Both the position numbers and the translations under genes were made by a program. A stretch of DNA of 64,000 nucleotides from Andalucia godoyi. Its lineage: Eukaryota; Discoba; Jakobea; Jakobida; Andaluciidae. Shown here piece by piece: positions 12,201 through 18,926 of the stretch. Each line of letters starts with the position of its first letter. Position 1 is the first letter of the stretch. The notes beneath the pieces are model-generated. The model was given only the letters and a program-made list of their open reading frames with translations, made no database searches and was not told the origin of the DNA. The DNA is taken from the NCBI GenBank assembly GCA_009859145.1, contig VRVR01000006.1, positions 186,001-250,000 on the forward strand, written 5' to 3'.

Positions 12201-13128
12201 TGCAGCAAAGCCCCGCGGTAAGACGCCGTTGGTGCAGATCACGGATCATGCAAAGGCGACACCGTTGCACATGGCAGCTCGTGCGGGATGCCCGCATGCT
12301 ATCCAGCAGCTTCTTTCGGACAAACGGACCGAAACGTCGACGGAAGACGAAGAAGGAGAATGTCCGTTGCTGGAACTGCTGCATCACCAAGGTCATCATG
12401 CCACGCCGCTAGCAACAAGAGAATCTCTGGTTGCCTTCCTTCAGTGCTCTCGCGTGGACCGGACGGCGAGGAATTCCAGAACTGGGCAGAACGGGATCCA
12501 CTACTTGATTAGTTCTCAAGCAGACACCAGTCTTGCAGAGATGCTACTGTACGGAGACGGCCCTAGTGTTCCAAGCGAACAATCTCGAAGACTGTTGTTG
12601 GAGGGCACCGACAATGAGGGCCAAACTCCTCTGCATTGCGCTGCCTCCGTCGAACCAGCTCCAGTGCAGTGGATAAAATTCCTGGTGAGCAAAAATGTTG
12701 GAAAGAATGGAAGGGACAAATACGGAGTCACTCCATTCCTTCGATACGTCGCTGAGGGGACCTTCGGGACGTTTCTTTCCGAGGTGCAGCTGGAAATTCT
12801 CAATGCTCTTTGCACTCGAGAGTGCGTAGTCTCTGCCGATGAAGACGGAACAACGCCGCTACATGAAGCAGTACGAAAAAACTCTCTAGGCGTAACCGAA
12901 TGGCTGCTCAACAGGGTGGACGACTACAACACAACTGTTGATAGTTCCAAGCAGCAGTTCATCGAAGCAAACATTCCGAACCGAAACAAGGTAACTCCGC
13001 TCGATATCTGCAAGAATGGAAAGATCTCTCCCGCAATCGAAAAGTCGCTGAAGATGCATGTGGAAGCATTGAAAGACAAAAGGAAGGCCTTCGAGAAACA
13101 GAGAAAGTCAGCAAGTAAGAACCAGTGA
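3232..13128 (+). CDS. Giant ankyrin-repeat protein
   Basis: About 3,298 residues in one uninterrupted exon. A Ser-rich N-terminus (to about residue 90) is followed by ankyrin repeats over almost the whole length. I count about 46 copies of the x-P-L-H-x-A-A-like ANK signature (for example TPLHEAA, TALHLAA, TPLHWAA, TPIHWMF), many degenerate or widely spaced. A stretch without clear ANK signatures lies around residues 1560-1960 and includes a Lys/Glu low-complexity run near residue 1706 (8349-8420). The C-terminus is basic. There is no kinase, channel, death or membrane segment, so the likely role is scaffolding through protein-protein contacts. The first in-frame ATG is at 3232; the frame opens at a TTG 21 nt upstream. 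Function unknown. Confidence 0.9.
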   Translation: MLTTTPFARRILSKESVSGLYESVPTKSGLRVSLHSGNSPYAGSNSLQNSSNSLLRSGSDASSLALTGHSSMLMMSGMSDLGANSSTLDVKTDLHRHAAQNDVEAIRRYLNTNPVAVVDSRSSSKLWTPLHEAALRGCLDAIRVLVLEHNADVNAETKSGSTALHLAARKGHVAAVRLLVSLGANVRSRDANGETAVHWACALGLPKVLVSFAEKDISLPSLLWESGCPVDNSGKSALHRATTEIWDSIISHPKARMEVDLTSVRDTSGWTPFHDAAAAGDHQLVARMLHHARLSTHSMPAAGLKHLVLHQTSTSKGNAMHLACRGGHIAVIKLLLDASQMADPHRLSCLEEIVFARDSSLETPLHWAVVSKNRDVVSVILSVVRKLSDAPGKMSLQSLVNQRNEAGLSAVHLAARYGFADVLTMLISHDKSKETLDAKESHSLWTALHDAAAHGHDACIQVLINAGSMVQARDILGKTPLHYASSSGVESVRSILETKSGLECLWHPSSDTGWLPLHEACAKGKSEVCQLLCRKMYDSLSKKASSPKEILFSILLATTKRKSTPLHLASRCSDSENGSGQKTVQALLYFARSASADLDCKKFADAKDEWLETPLHWAAYAGQEECCTLLLEYGASVHATSKTEATPIHLAARYGHLQCLRALVDEGKHEVLWTLLGEENKTPLDEAAASGSTIIIDWFLSAEGTVRLPRTARKLPGHWAAMNDQQDIIHLVLQMFPRPSSRRRVSFFEIQEDDKVESPPDNLSLWDLDHPDEDGWTPLHHAAARGHFRSCAMLLFRKDLGNAVDVQEAAALFPSAAVRQAVLSSLSEADLHDRYTMHASTASRSPLHLAMRSGSSKVMDILLLYGCVKGTMNDLLLLPDEDGWTPIHWMFFEGNFELLSHLHAVWKAFDSPELLLTRDLEGFTPYLRSVSAGKGAFLESLRSLKIAEIPEAELIQESADLEGWTVAHVAAFFGHHSLFQLWKTRVIADRTAKGSSCLHISCRKSYPQCVSEICNLCSTADTFEDVLCSSDEWGMTPLHWCALQTSKDGLACLATVMKNILHYETFRALNCEDASASTALHLAAFAGNAFFIGAFLLLAVSVRKTSMTPKVRAKIVESMIAQTTRRMQNTVHLACGSGHVDSVALLLGFSRIVEHLDSAALVASLLDDACVGPTMQGLLKEVENHITSLSPIGDVSDQDGQHPAHYACKEGSDGCLQILLSCGYNALQADKSGSLPVSYAARKGSVRCMALIFNLEPKCASFVSHSGTSVLDDAVASGSFLAVQMVLQHLDKNSLHHRSIVIAALANMSRTSDHANLIQTVDTGLRFLGEVSEAERCALARSLIPHVWKASVCAEPYQDAALLSEIVHLAADHEELWMYLQALLQKQSKTQLSQIDFVPVLMEYMERGLVDLVSLLMSLLTEKHCFSTLQIENLLVSAVTADQAIIADSLLKAKWELCDRDQNCLANTACALHFVRSLSCCKLLVEKYGFDADHQDGKGNCPFHTVCSVECLEFLSWHSETPNWVTVRNTDTNTPLMMHLQHLMSKNASAHECEVCAFIVTKTPENAIAALWSDMIRMHDRSAIVTRIPHSLVLEIIQRNPKATVESFLLASLDYNTRLAGEIMENFLEFCGQPLEANTDSVHKLSSPTLIEHSIAALKLQNVQWMSLFRSKHSGSGLSPVQSYSKNNWKESAVYLLKILLENANRLEEKEKEKEKEEEKDEDKDAEETEEILDCAFFLCRHSFSEWLLSILKNAPLLSDPTRQAQILLNCAFSGEEPLRLASRSFPLLIQDVDYSLLCPDATFNVALLFHRLFCQTLPKSELLAKEVCALINHSCRTNCVDFSCSEIGVVVESDLIPALRQTDSSPQLDSMIAQACCSLLERNLPELVGKLITSYPSLLACKSPSVVQKALLSPNCEELIAQIERFRSDLGQLLQQQNDTEEGASSSHANQTIDSTTESLASPLHLAVCKNDADSLVLLLRQYPTTTGKALALNATFSPNGNNPLHAAVTFGSAEIVSILLQHGADLLVRSSTPFKETAVHLASRLNRVSILKVLLEEAKSKNLSVLEIRDGSDRGCTPLLSSALGVAPASAALLLNSGALCAVQTIDTDAFFPTHLATVSVSLNLSETKAMSLLPFIKTMFDLGRFPHGARDQGGRTTLMTVWQSYRDPVFEQTWKSVSDYLVSVGSLLTSVRDSSGRSVIFSMLEAAVREEVICDIYRTNVIQQHVEISNLFEDIQERVLPRNDTALHLCALLGYDALLETLLTTMSHHFLEKDQRFDETENVPDLQNSLGETPLHSAVVPRGSPGHSRAIGVLLRFGASPRSKTKGESKTPLHLAVALGANDAALILLSFPCPDSIQQTLPIIRDYRGWTPIHEAAFHNNPICLRALIDALPGTLKDKKICLDLETSAGSTALHLACRSGSSECVRYLLSLFEPPADAAALYQKSATSKRSSLSCALHSEDEKTIDFVLNCCRNSSEPLLQANLLECGNAQNGYSLLHTVFSLSKASTMQKILGSLPTDVIPKLCRPSQLDGKNPFHIAAANSASNTTTLETVLACCNNRRIPLLERDADGWMPVHYAAACNNFEILATVLPTDSPLTQLTTADDNSNPVLICSRFGTVDCLKSLCEMKGAESFLLACWATNDEGCNAYFETLKEGHEECFQFLVSVLHTNGKEAELIRKKDTKDRNILHYAALSGRPRMVETVLKFGVDVNAQDGDGATPLHYACRSGAVIASLMSFEDITLEEGGGMQATRDRLSKAEADAEQPASAPTGNTSVERSCPRQYDQVLGILLRKGADPFAVTHREKITPLFELAFKNNAELGNCMLSILLQEGLAIPSKKANSSRYSTVRDLLAVSSAQDGTAFHCCATRRFKEFLLCLFSVAERIREEGGLSVTPLLTSANQEGQALVHYLASWGNVEMFSKLRSLDSAAMDVLNGTNCHAIHIAALHDHNDLIAFILDVEHTDSLGNPREKATMTESSAVQNGCAAKPRGKTPLVQITDHAKATPLHMAARAGCPHAIQQLLSDKRTETSTEDEEGECPLLELLHHQGHHATPLATRESLVAFLQCSRVDRTARNSRTGQNGIHYLISSQADTSLAEMLLYGDGPSVPSEQSRRLLLEGTDNEGQTPLHCAASVEPAPVQWIKFLVSKNVGKNGRDKYGVTPFLRYVAEGTFGTFLSEVQLEILNALCTRECVVSADEDGTTPLHEAVRKNSLGVTEWLLNRVDDYNTTVDSSKQQFIEANIPNRNKVTPLDICKNGKISPAIEKSLKMHVEALKDKRKAFEKQRKSASKNQ

Positions 13129-13244
13129 GAAAAGGTGGCAAGGGAAGAACGTTCTACATGGGAAAGGAAAATAATTTATAGTAAACCAATAGAATTATGT
13201 GATTGCCGTCGGATCTAGTCCGCCGCAGGGGTAAAGCGAAGAAA

Positions 13245-14897
13245 TCATGGGGACAGCGCGAACGGAGGTGCAAGATCTGGAAAGTCTCCTGCTTCAGGAG
13301 AAAGCAGCTCGCCGGTGCGCAGCATGTGGGATCGCAGAAAGTCTGGTAACGATGCGCCCGAATTGACGGGAGACAGAGAAGGACGTGGAACCACCGGAGA
13401 GATGGGGGAGAACTGAGAAAGTGCGGCAGACGCTGGCAGAATCCGTTTGTCCTCACGTCGGCTGTTATCCTTGTCCTTTGAGCTCTCCTTGTCCTTTGAG
13501 CTCTCCTTGTCCTTTGAGCTCTCCTTGTCCTTTGAGCTCTCCAGCATGTACACCTTCCTTCTTAGCAGCGCGATCTCACCAGCCATCTCAGCCATCTGTT
13601 CTTGCCAATCCCGCTTCTGAGCGTCAAACTCGCGTCGCTCCTTCTCACTGTCCAACACAAGCGCATTAAACGCCTCCTTTTGCTTGGAAAATCGGTACTG
13701 CCAGATGCTGATATCTCGTTTCTCAGTTTTCCCAAGATCCTCTAGACGGGACTTCAGCGAATCTCGCTCCTTGATCACCGCATCAAGCTCTGCCCGCAGG
13801 GTCACCACAGCATGGTCATTTCTATCAAGTACCTCGCGAAGGTACTCGGAGGACTCTTCGCTACGACCAGATCTTGTATTTCTTCGAACAGAAGACGGCC
13901 TACCAGCTAACTTTGCATTTCGCGATGACAGCAACAGCCACGGTGAACTGTCTTTGCTGATTTCCTGTTCCAACTCTGCAATCTTCCGATCGACGAGACT
14001 TTCAAATTCGGAAGGAACATAGTCCGATGCACCCTTCTTTTGAGATTTCAATGACTGTGCCGTCGGTAGCGTCGAAGTCACTTGCGATGCTGTTCGTGAT
14101 GTAGCGAGTGCGACAGGCTGCTGCTTGGTAGACGGTTCCGACGAACTGCTGGACAGCAATCGAGATGGCAGATTCAGTGGTTGTTGCTGCTGCGATTGCT
14201 GCTGCTCCTCGACAAGTTTGACATGAGAATGTAGAGCCGATCTCTGAATGCGGATTGCATCAAGCTCTGCCTCGCACCCGGCGACTTCCGAACGGAGGCG
14301 GTTGACAGTTGCGCGATCCATCATGCCCCAGTCCTGATCGACTTGAGAGGATACGATTCCCTCTGCCTTTCGACCAGCCGTATTCAATATCCGCTGTTGG
14401 ACTGACGCCATATCCGAGTGCAGCATGTCTAACCGCGACAGCAGCACAGATTCGCGGTCCGTAAGCCTCGACAGCTGCGCATAATGAATGGACAATGAAC
14501 GGCTTGTGCCACCACGATCTTCATCGCCACCATTGCCAGCATTAACACTATTCTCGAGATGAAATTTGGATACCCCGAATTTCTCAACTTCGCCATGTGC
14601 CTCGCCCGACAACGAGCGCGCTTCCGAAGAAGAAGAAGATGATGATGATGACGACGACGACGATGACGACGACGACAAGCGTGACGAAGAGAATGGTGCC
14701 TCATTATGTCGGTGTTCACGTTGTTGCCGTTGCCGTTGGTGTGGGTGTGAGTGTTGAGCAGCACCAGCAGAAGAAGAGGAAGAAGGAGAGGAATGTACAG
14801 GTTGTGAAAGGTGCTTTTCAACGATAAAAGACAAGGGTTTGTGCGCTAATGAGCTTTTCCGTGCATACAAAGAATTAAAATGGTCTAATAAACTCAT
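13245..14897 (-). CDS. Low-complexity Ser-rich coiled-coil protein
   Basis: 550 residues, family not recognised. The N-terminus has His/Gln/Arg-rich sequence and a run of about 18 Ser (near residues 74-91). Predicted coiled-coil segments follow around residues 140-230 and 320-450, separated by a Gln/Ser/Thr-rich linker. Near residue 455 the hexapeptide ESSKDK repeats four times, encoded by four perfect copies of an 18-bp unit at 13471-13542. The tail is Pro/Ser-rich. No enzyme motif or membrane segment. A centrosomal, flagellar or cytoskeletal coiled-coil role is possible but unsupported. The gene is convergent with the ankyrin gene and divergent from RPN2. Confidence 0.7.
   Translation of the reverse strand: MSLLDHFNSLYARKSSLAHKPLSFIVEKHLSQPVHSSPSSSSSAGAAQHSHPHQRQRQQREHRHNEAPFSSSRLSSSSSSSSSSSSSSSSSEARSLSGEAHGEVEKFGVSKFHLENSVNAGNGGDEDRGGTSRSLSIHYAQLSRLTDRESVLLSRLDMLHSDMASVQQRILNTAGRKAEGIVSSQVDQDWGMMDRATVNRLRSEVAGCEAELDAIRIQRSALHSHVKLVEEQQQSQQQQPLNLPSRLLSSSSSEPSTKQQPVALATSRTASQVTSTLPTAQSLKSQKKGASDYVPSEFESLVDRKIAELEQEISKDSSPWLLLSSRNAKLAGRPSSVRRNTRSGRSEESSEYLREVLDRNDHAVVTLRAELDAVIKERDSLKSRLEDLGKTEKRDISIWQYRFSKQKEAFNALVLDSEKERREFDAQKRDWQEQMAEMAGEIALLRRKVYMLESSKDKESSKDKESSKDKESSKDKDNSRREDKRILPASAALSQFSPISPVVPRPSLSPVNSGASLPDFLRSHMLRTGELLSPEAGDFPDLAPPFALSP
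13471..13542. repeat. Perfect 18-bp tandem repeat, 4 copies, inside a CDS
   Basis: Unit TTGTCCTTTGAGCTCTCC repeated exactly four times on the plus strand. On the minus strand it keeps the reading frame and encodes the repeated peptide block of the coiled-coil gene. Identical synonymous sites in all copies suggest recent expansion. Confidence 0.95.
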
Positions 14898-15602
14898 ATA
14901 TCGTGGCTCTCTCTATTTCAAAAATGGACTATGGAGGAATAATCACCCGCTCTCGTGGCTCGCTGTTGCTTTTTTGTTGTTTTGGTTTGTTGTCTGTTCT
15001 TCCCTGTGTCTGTTGTGACTTCCCCCCTTCTATCGTCCCGTCTCCCTGGATCCTCGATCCTCGATCCTTGATCCTCGATCCTCGGTACTCGGTACTCGGT
15101 ACTCGATCCTCGGTCCCCAGCAGTCAGCGCAAAGAAATGGGAAAACAAAGCAAACACGGGAATTCTGCATTTTTCATTGCCAAAACATCCATATTTCCCA
15201 ACAGAAGCAAAAACGACAACGAGAAAAACCGCTGCTTTTCCGAACCTCAAGTATCCTCAAGAACGATTCCGTCGACCCATCTCGTCGACAATTGTCAATG
15301 GCCAGCAGAACCAACCATTTTGACACGACTGTAAAGAATGTGATAATAAAAATGATACAGCAGCATCCATACGAACCCCCACTTGACTTGAACTTTCGTC
15401 CGCCTCTCAAAAGCGCCTCTTCTTATGCATTCTCTCTGTTTTTCGATTTCTCTATTCGTCGTTTTCTTCGTTTCATATCTCTTTTTTTCATAATTTCTCA
15501 TTTTATTTTATTTTTTTTTATAAAAGAAAATTTAACAAAGGGCGTGATTCTGTTTGATTTTTCTTTCTTGTGTTTGTGTTCTAGTGCCTTGAATTGCTTG
15601 TC
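14898..15602. promoter_or_regulatory. Divergent intergenic region with heptamer array
   Basis: About 700 bp between the divergent coiled-coil gene and RPN2. It contains an imperfect 7-bp tandem array (listed separately). Nearer RPN2 is a T-rich tract with CTAG-like sequence at 15580-15584 that could be the end of a 5'UTR intron; this is not provable here. Confidence 0.5.
15051..15116. repeat. Imperfect heptamer tandem array (TMCTCGR)
   Basis: Nine consecutive 7-bp units: TCCTCGA x2, TCCTTGA, TCCTCGA, TCCTCGG, TACTCGG x2, TACTCGA, TCCTCGG, then a partial unit. Every unit fits TMCTYGR. It lies in a non-coding divergent promoter region. Confidence 0.9.
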
Positions 15603-18600
15603 ATGCCGCCTGGCTCTTCGATGGTGTATTCGTCCGCGTCGGCGTCTTCGGTGCTTGCATTGCTTGCTGAGCCGTCGATTGCGCTTCAGACGCAGGCTCT
15701 TCGCGTTTTGCAGGAACAGGCGTCGACACTCTGGGCTGAGGCGTCGGACCAGCTGCCGCTCATCGAGTCTCTTGCGGACGATCCCGCAATTCCAATCGAG
15801 ACACGGCGTCTTGCGTCGCTTGTTGCAGCGAAAGTGTACTTCCATCTTGGGGCAACGTCCGATGCTCTGGATGCATCGCTGCGATCGGGAGAGCTCTTTA
15901 GAAACGCCATGGTTTCGTCTTCGGCCGCAGACAGCTCTCGTGAATCCACAGAGTTCGTGTCGATGGTGGTTGGTGCTGCAATCGATCGATACATTGCAGT
16001 TCGTGTGAAGAACTGGTCGCAGAATGCGCCTTCTGCAGACCAAGGAAGCGCCGCCGATCGCGCTCTTGATGTCTTGATCGAGGATGTGTTTACACAGTGC
16101 TATGCCACTGGAAAACTCCGAGAGGCTCTTGGAATCGCAGTGGAGTGCCGCCGCTTGGATCATATGGAGAAGGCTATTAAGCAGGCAGGCAGCAGTTCCG
16201 ACGCTGACCAAAAAGCTGGGTTGCTGGACTTTGCGGAACATGCGGCAATGTCGTACGTTTCGGATCTGGAATTCCGTGCTGCAGTGCTGCGCATGCTTAT
16301 CCGTTTGCACTCATCATCACTTGGACGGTCGTCGTCGTCGTCGTCGTCGTCGCTGTCCAGTGCGAACAACAACGAGTCTGAAGAAATGCGGCTGGCTGCC
16401 TCCGAGTTGGCCGTGGCCCGCTGTTTGGTGGCCCTCGATGATGCACCTTCTCTTGCGGAGACGCTGTTCAGACTGTTGTCGAACGGACAGACGCTGGTCG
16501 CCTTCCAAGTGTGTTTCGATGTAGCAACTGTCGCGAAGTCGCACTTTGTTCAGGAATTAGTACAGTCACTGCAGAAGCAGGATTCTTCTGCAGAATCCAC
16601 AGTCACATCTGTCGGTCAGAACTTGAAGGCTGCTCTATCAATCTTGCGTGGAGAAGCCAATCAGGAACTGCAACGAGATTTTCTGACGCGCCAGTCTCAT
16701 TCGGACATGTCAATTTTGAACTACATGAAGACTACTCTCGACACTCGGAATTCCATTTCTCACGGAGCCCTTATCGCCGCTAACGGATTGATGCATGCGG
16801 GCACTGGAGTTGATTCGTTTTTGAGATCCAATATTGACTGGATGTCGAGAGCCAGCTATTGGAATAAGTTCTCTGCTGCCGCATCTCTTGGAGTGATCCA
16901 CGCGGGTGCAGTCAAGGAGTCTGAGACCATTCTTGAGCATTTTTTTGCTTCGCAGGAGCCATACTCGTATGCCGGAGGCCTTCTGGCTCGAGCATTTGTT
17001 GGAGGCGCCTCCAAAATTGAACGCATCCGGGAGGCGTTGAAGAACGCCATTGCGATTGGAGGAGGAATGGACTCTGGCGCGTTAAACATGCGAGGTATGG
17101 ATATGATGGGTATGGGAGGGGGAGGGCGAGAAAGGCCGTCCGGTCCGAGCTCATCCACCGTCATTCAGCATGGTGCCTGCTTGGCCTTTGGAGTTGCTGC
17201 TTTGCGCGCATCTTCGTACACGTCTAGTACAAACCCTGCGAGTAGCTCCGATGGGTCGTCATCCACTGCGGTCTGGGAAGGCATGTATGACGAACTTCGT
17301 GATATTGTTTACCAAGATGACGCTGTTGCTGGTGAGGCTGCAGCACTGGCAATCGGTCTGTCTCGAGCGGGAACTCTTCCGACAGGTACCGACGAGTCCG
17401 TTCTCTCGGATATGCTCACCTATGCTCGTGAGACGCAACACGAGAAGATCATTCGGGGGATTGCACTCGGACTGGCTTGCATGTGCTGTGGTCGAGAAGC
17501 AGCTGCAGATTCCATCATCGAACAACTTATTGCAGACAAGGATCCCATTCTTCGCGCCGGAGCCATGCAGTGCTTGGCTGCAGCCTATGCCGGCACTGGT
17601 CATTCTGCTGCAGTCAGAAAGGCATTGCACATCGCGGTATCGGATGTATCGGACGATGTCAGACGCGCTGCAGTCATTTCTCTTGGGTTCGTTCTTCGAG
17701 TACGCGCGTCTGTGCTGGGAGACCATACTTCTAAACAAGCGGACGACCGATGCCCCAGGCTCGTGTCTCTGCTTGCTCAATCCTACAACCCACATGTGCG
17801 ATATGGAGCAACTCTTGCTGTCGGAATTTGCTGTGCAGGCACCGCACTTCGCGCTGCCATTGACCTTTTGAAACCGCTGGCGGAAGATCCTGTTGACTTT
17901 GTTCGACAGGGCGCATACATCGGTCTTGCCATGGTGTTGATGCAGACCAACGAGACACGGGAACCTTTTGTTGCCGAATTTCGTGACAAGATTGATCGAA
18001 TCGTGTCGGACCGACATGCGCCGATCATGGCGAAACTGGGAGCTATCCTTTCTGCGGGATTTCTCGATGCTGGTGGCCGAAATGTGACGCTGGATGCGAC
18101 TGGTGGAATGCGGCAGACTCTTGGTGCGTTGATTGGCTGTCAGCAGTGGTTCTGGTATCCGTACATCCACTTCTTTTCCTTGGCATTCGTACCCACGCAC
18201 GTTACTGCTCTTAATGAGAAACTTCAAATGCCGCGGATGGAGATTGTTTCGCATGCCAAACCATCGCAATTTGCCTACCCTGCAGTGCGGGTGCATAAGA
18301 AGGAAGACGACTCGTTGAAGAAGAAGATGGTTGTGGTGGAACTCTCCACATCGTCGAAACATCGCCAAAGAGAGAAAGAGAAGGGAAAGGACAAGAAGGA
18401 AGGCGCAAAGGCTGCTTCTCAGACTGTTTCTGGAGCGGCAGCTGCTCCTGCTGTTCCGAGTGAACCCACGAGTGAAAGATTGCAGAATCCTGCCCGTGTA
18501 ACCGCGGAACAGACTGCGCTGATTGAGTTCCCCTCGGGCCCCGAAGCGCGATATGTGCCTGTTAAAGGCACTCGTGGAGTTGTCGGTATGGTTATGGTAC

Positions 18601-18719
18601 GTGACCGCAGGCCGGCTGAGCCTGAGGATATCTTGGAGGAGCACATGTCGGAAGCTGCACGACATGTAGCGCAAGAGGGACCGGAGGCTGCTCCTCCCGC
18701 GCCGTTCCAATTTCCTTGA
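15603..18719 (+). CDS. RPN2: 26S proteasome regulatory subunit RPN2 (PSMD1)
   Basis: 1,038 residues; the largest non-ATPase subunit of the 19S base, a scaffold that helps dock ubiquitin receptors. The ATG at 15603 is used; the frame opens at a TTG nine nt earlier. Family landmarks: RLASLVAAKVYFHLGA (about residue 75), the conserved TLDTRNSISHGALIAANGLMHAGT-type block (near 370-395), ASYWNKFSAAASLGVIHAG (near 420) and the toroid of proteasome/cyclosome repeats across about 400-800. A Lys/Glu-rich KEKE-like stretch lies near 920, and the C-terminal domain includes the conserved region near 985-1015. Extra Ser-, Gly- and Met-rich insertions (near 240 and 495) make it somewhat longer than the roughly 950-residue animal and yeast proteins. 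Confidence 0.95.
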   Translation: MPPGSSMVYSSASASSVLALLAEPSIALQTQALRVLQEQASTLWAEASDQLPLIESLADDPAIPIETRRLASLVAAKVYFHLGATSDALDASLRSGELFRNAMVSSSAADSSRESTEFVSMVVGAAIDRYIAVRVKNWSQNAPSADQGSAADRALDVLIEDVFTQCYATGKLREALGIAVECRRLDHMEKAIKQAGSSSDADQKAGLLDFAEHAAMSYVSDLEFRAAVLRMLIRLHSSSLGRSSSSSSSSLSSANNNESEEMRLAASELAVARCLVALDDAPSLAETLFRLLSNGQTLVAFQVCFDVATVAKSHFVQELVQSLQKQDSSAESTVTSVGQNLKAALSILRGEANQELQRDFLTRQSHSDMSILNYMKTTLDTRNSISHGALIAANGLMHAGTGVDSFLRSNIDWMSRASYWNKFSAAASLGVIHAGAVKESETILEHFFASQEPYSYAGGLLARAFVGGASKIERIREALKNAIAIGGGMDSGALNMRGMDMMGMGGGGRERPSGPSSSTVIQHGACLAFGVAALRASSYTSSTNPASSSDGSSSTAVWEGMYDELRDIVYQDDAVAGEAAALAIGLSRAGTLPTGTDESVLSDMLTYARETQHEKIIRGIALGLACMCCGREAAADSIIEQLIADKDPILRAGAMQCLAAAYAGTGHSAAVRKALHIAVSDVSDDVRRAAVISLGFVLRVRASVLGDHTSKQADDRCPRLVSLLAQSYNPHVRYGATLAVGICCAGTALRAAIDLLKPLAEDPVDFVRQGAYIGLAMVLMQTNETREPFVAEFRDKIDRIVSDRHAPIMAKLGAILSAGFLDAGGRNVTLDATGGMRQTLGALIGCQQWFWYPYIHFFSLAFVPTHVTALNEKLQMPRMEIVSHAKPSQFAYPAVRVHKKEDDSLKKKMVVVELSTSSKHRQREKEKGKDKKEGAKAASQTVSGAAAAPAVPSEPTSERLQNPARVTAEQTALIEFPSGPEARYVPVKGTRGVVGMVMVRDRRPAEPEDILEEHMSEAARHVAQEGPEAAPPAPFQFP

Positions 18720-18926
18720 GAGAACATGCGATGCGGCGAAGGACCAGAAAAGAAGAAGAAGAAAGGGAAAAAAAAACACAGAGAGGGATGCAAACGCCCT
18801 CTTGTAAAAAATGCAGAAACGACACGAGTGTGTGTATGTCTGCTTTTTCTTTATATTAAAAAAAAAAGGTTTATTATTTATTATTACTTTTTATTGCTAT
18901 CATTATTTGTTGGGTTGCCATCAAAG

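Noticed and set aside
14597-14827. Acidic or poly-Asp plus-strand frames near 14600-14820
   Set aside because: They are the opposite strand of the poly-Ser tract of the coiled-coil gene.
17259-18779. 506-codon minus-strand frame under RPN2
   Set aside because: Fully antisense to a clearly identified gene, Arg/Ser-rich as expected for a shadow frame.
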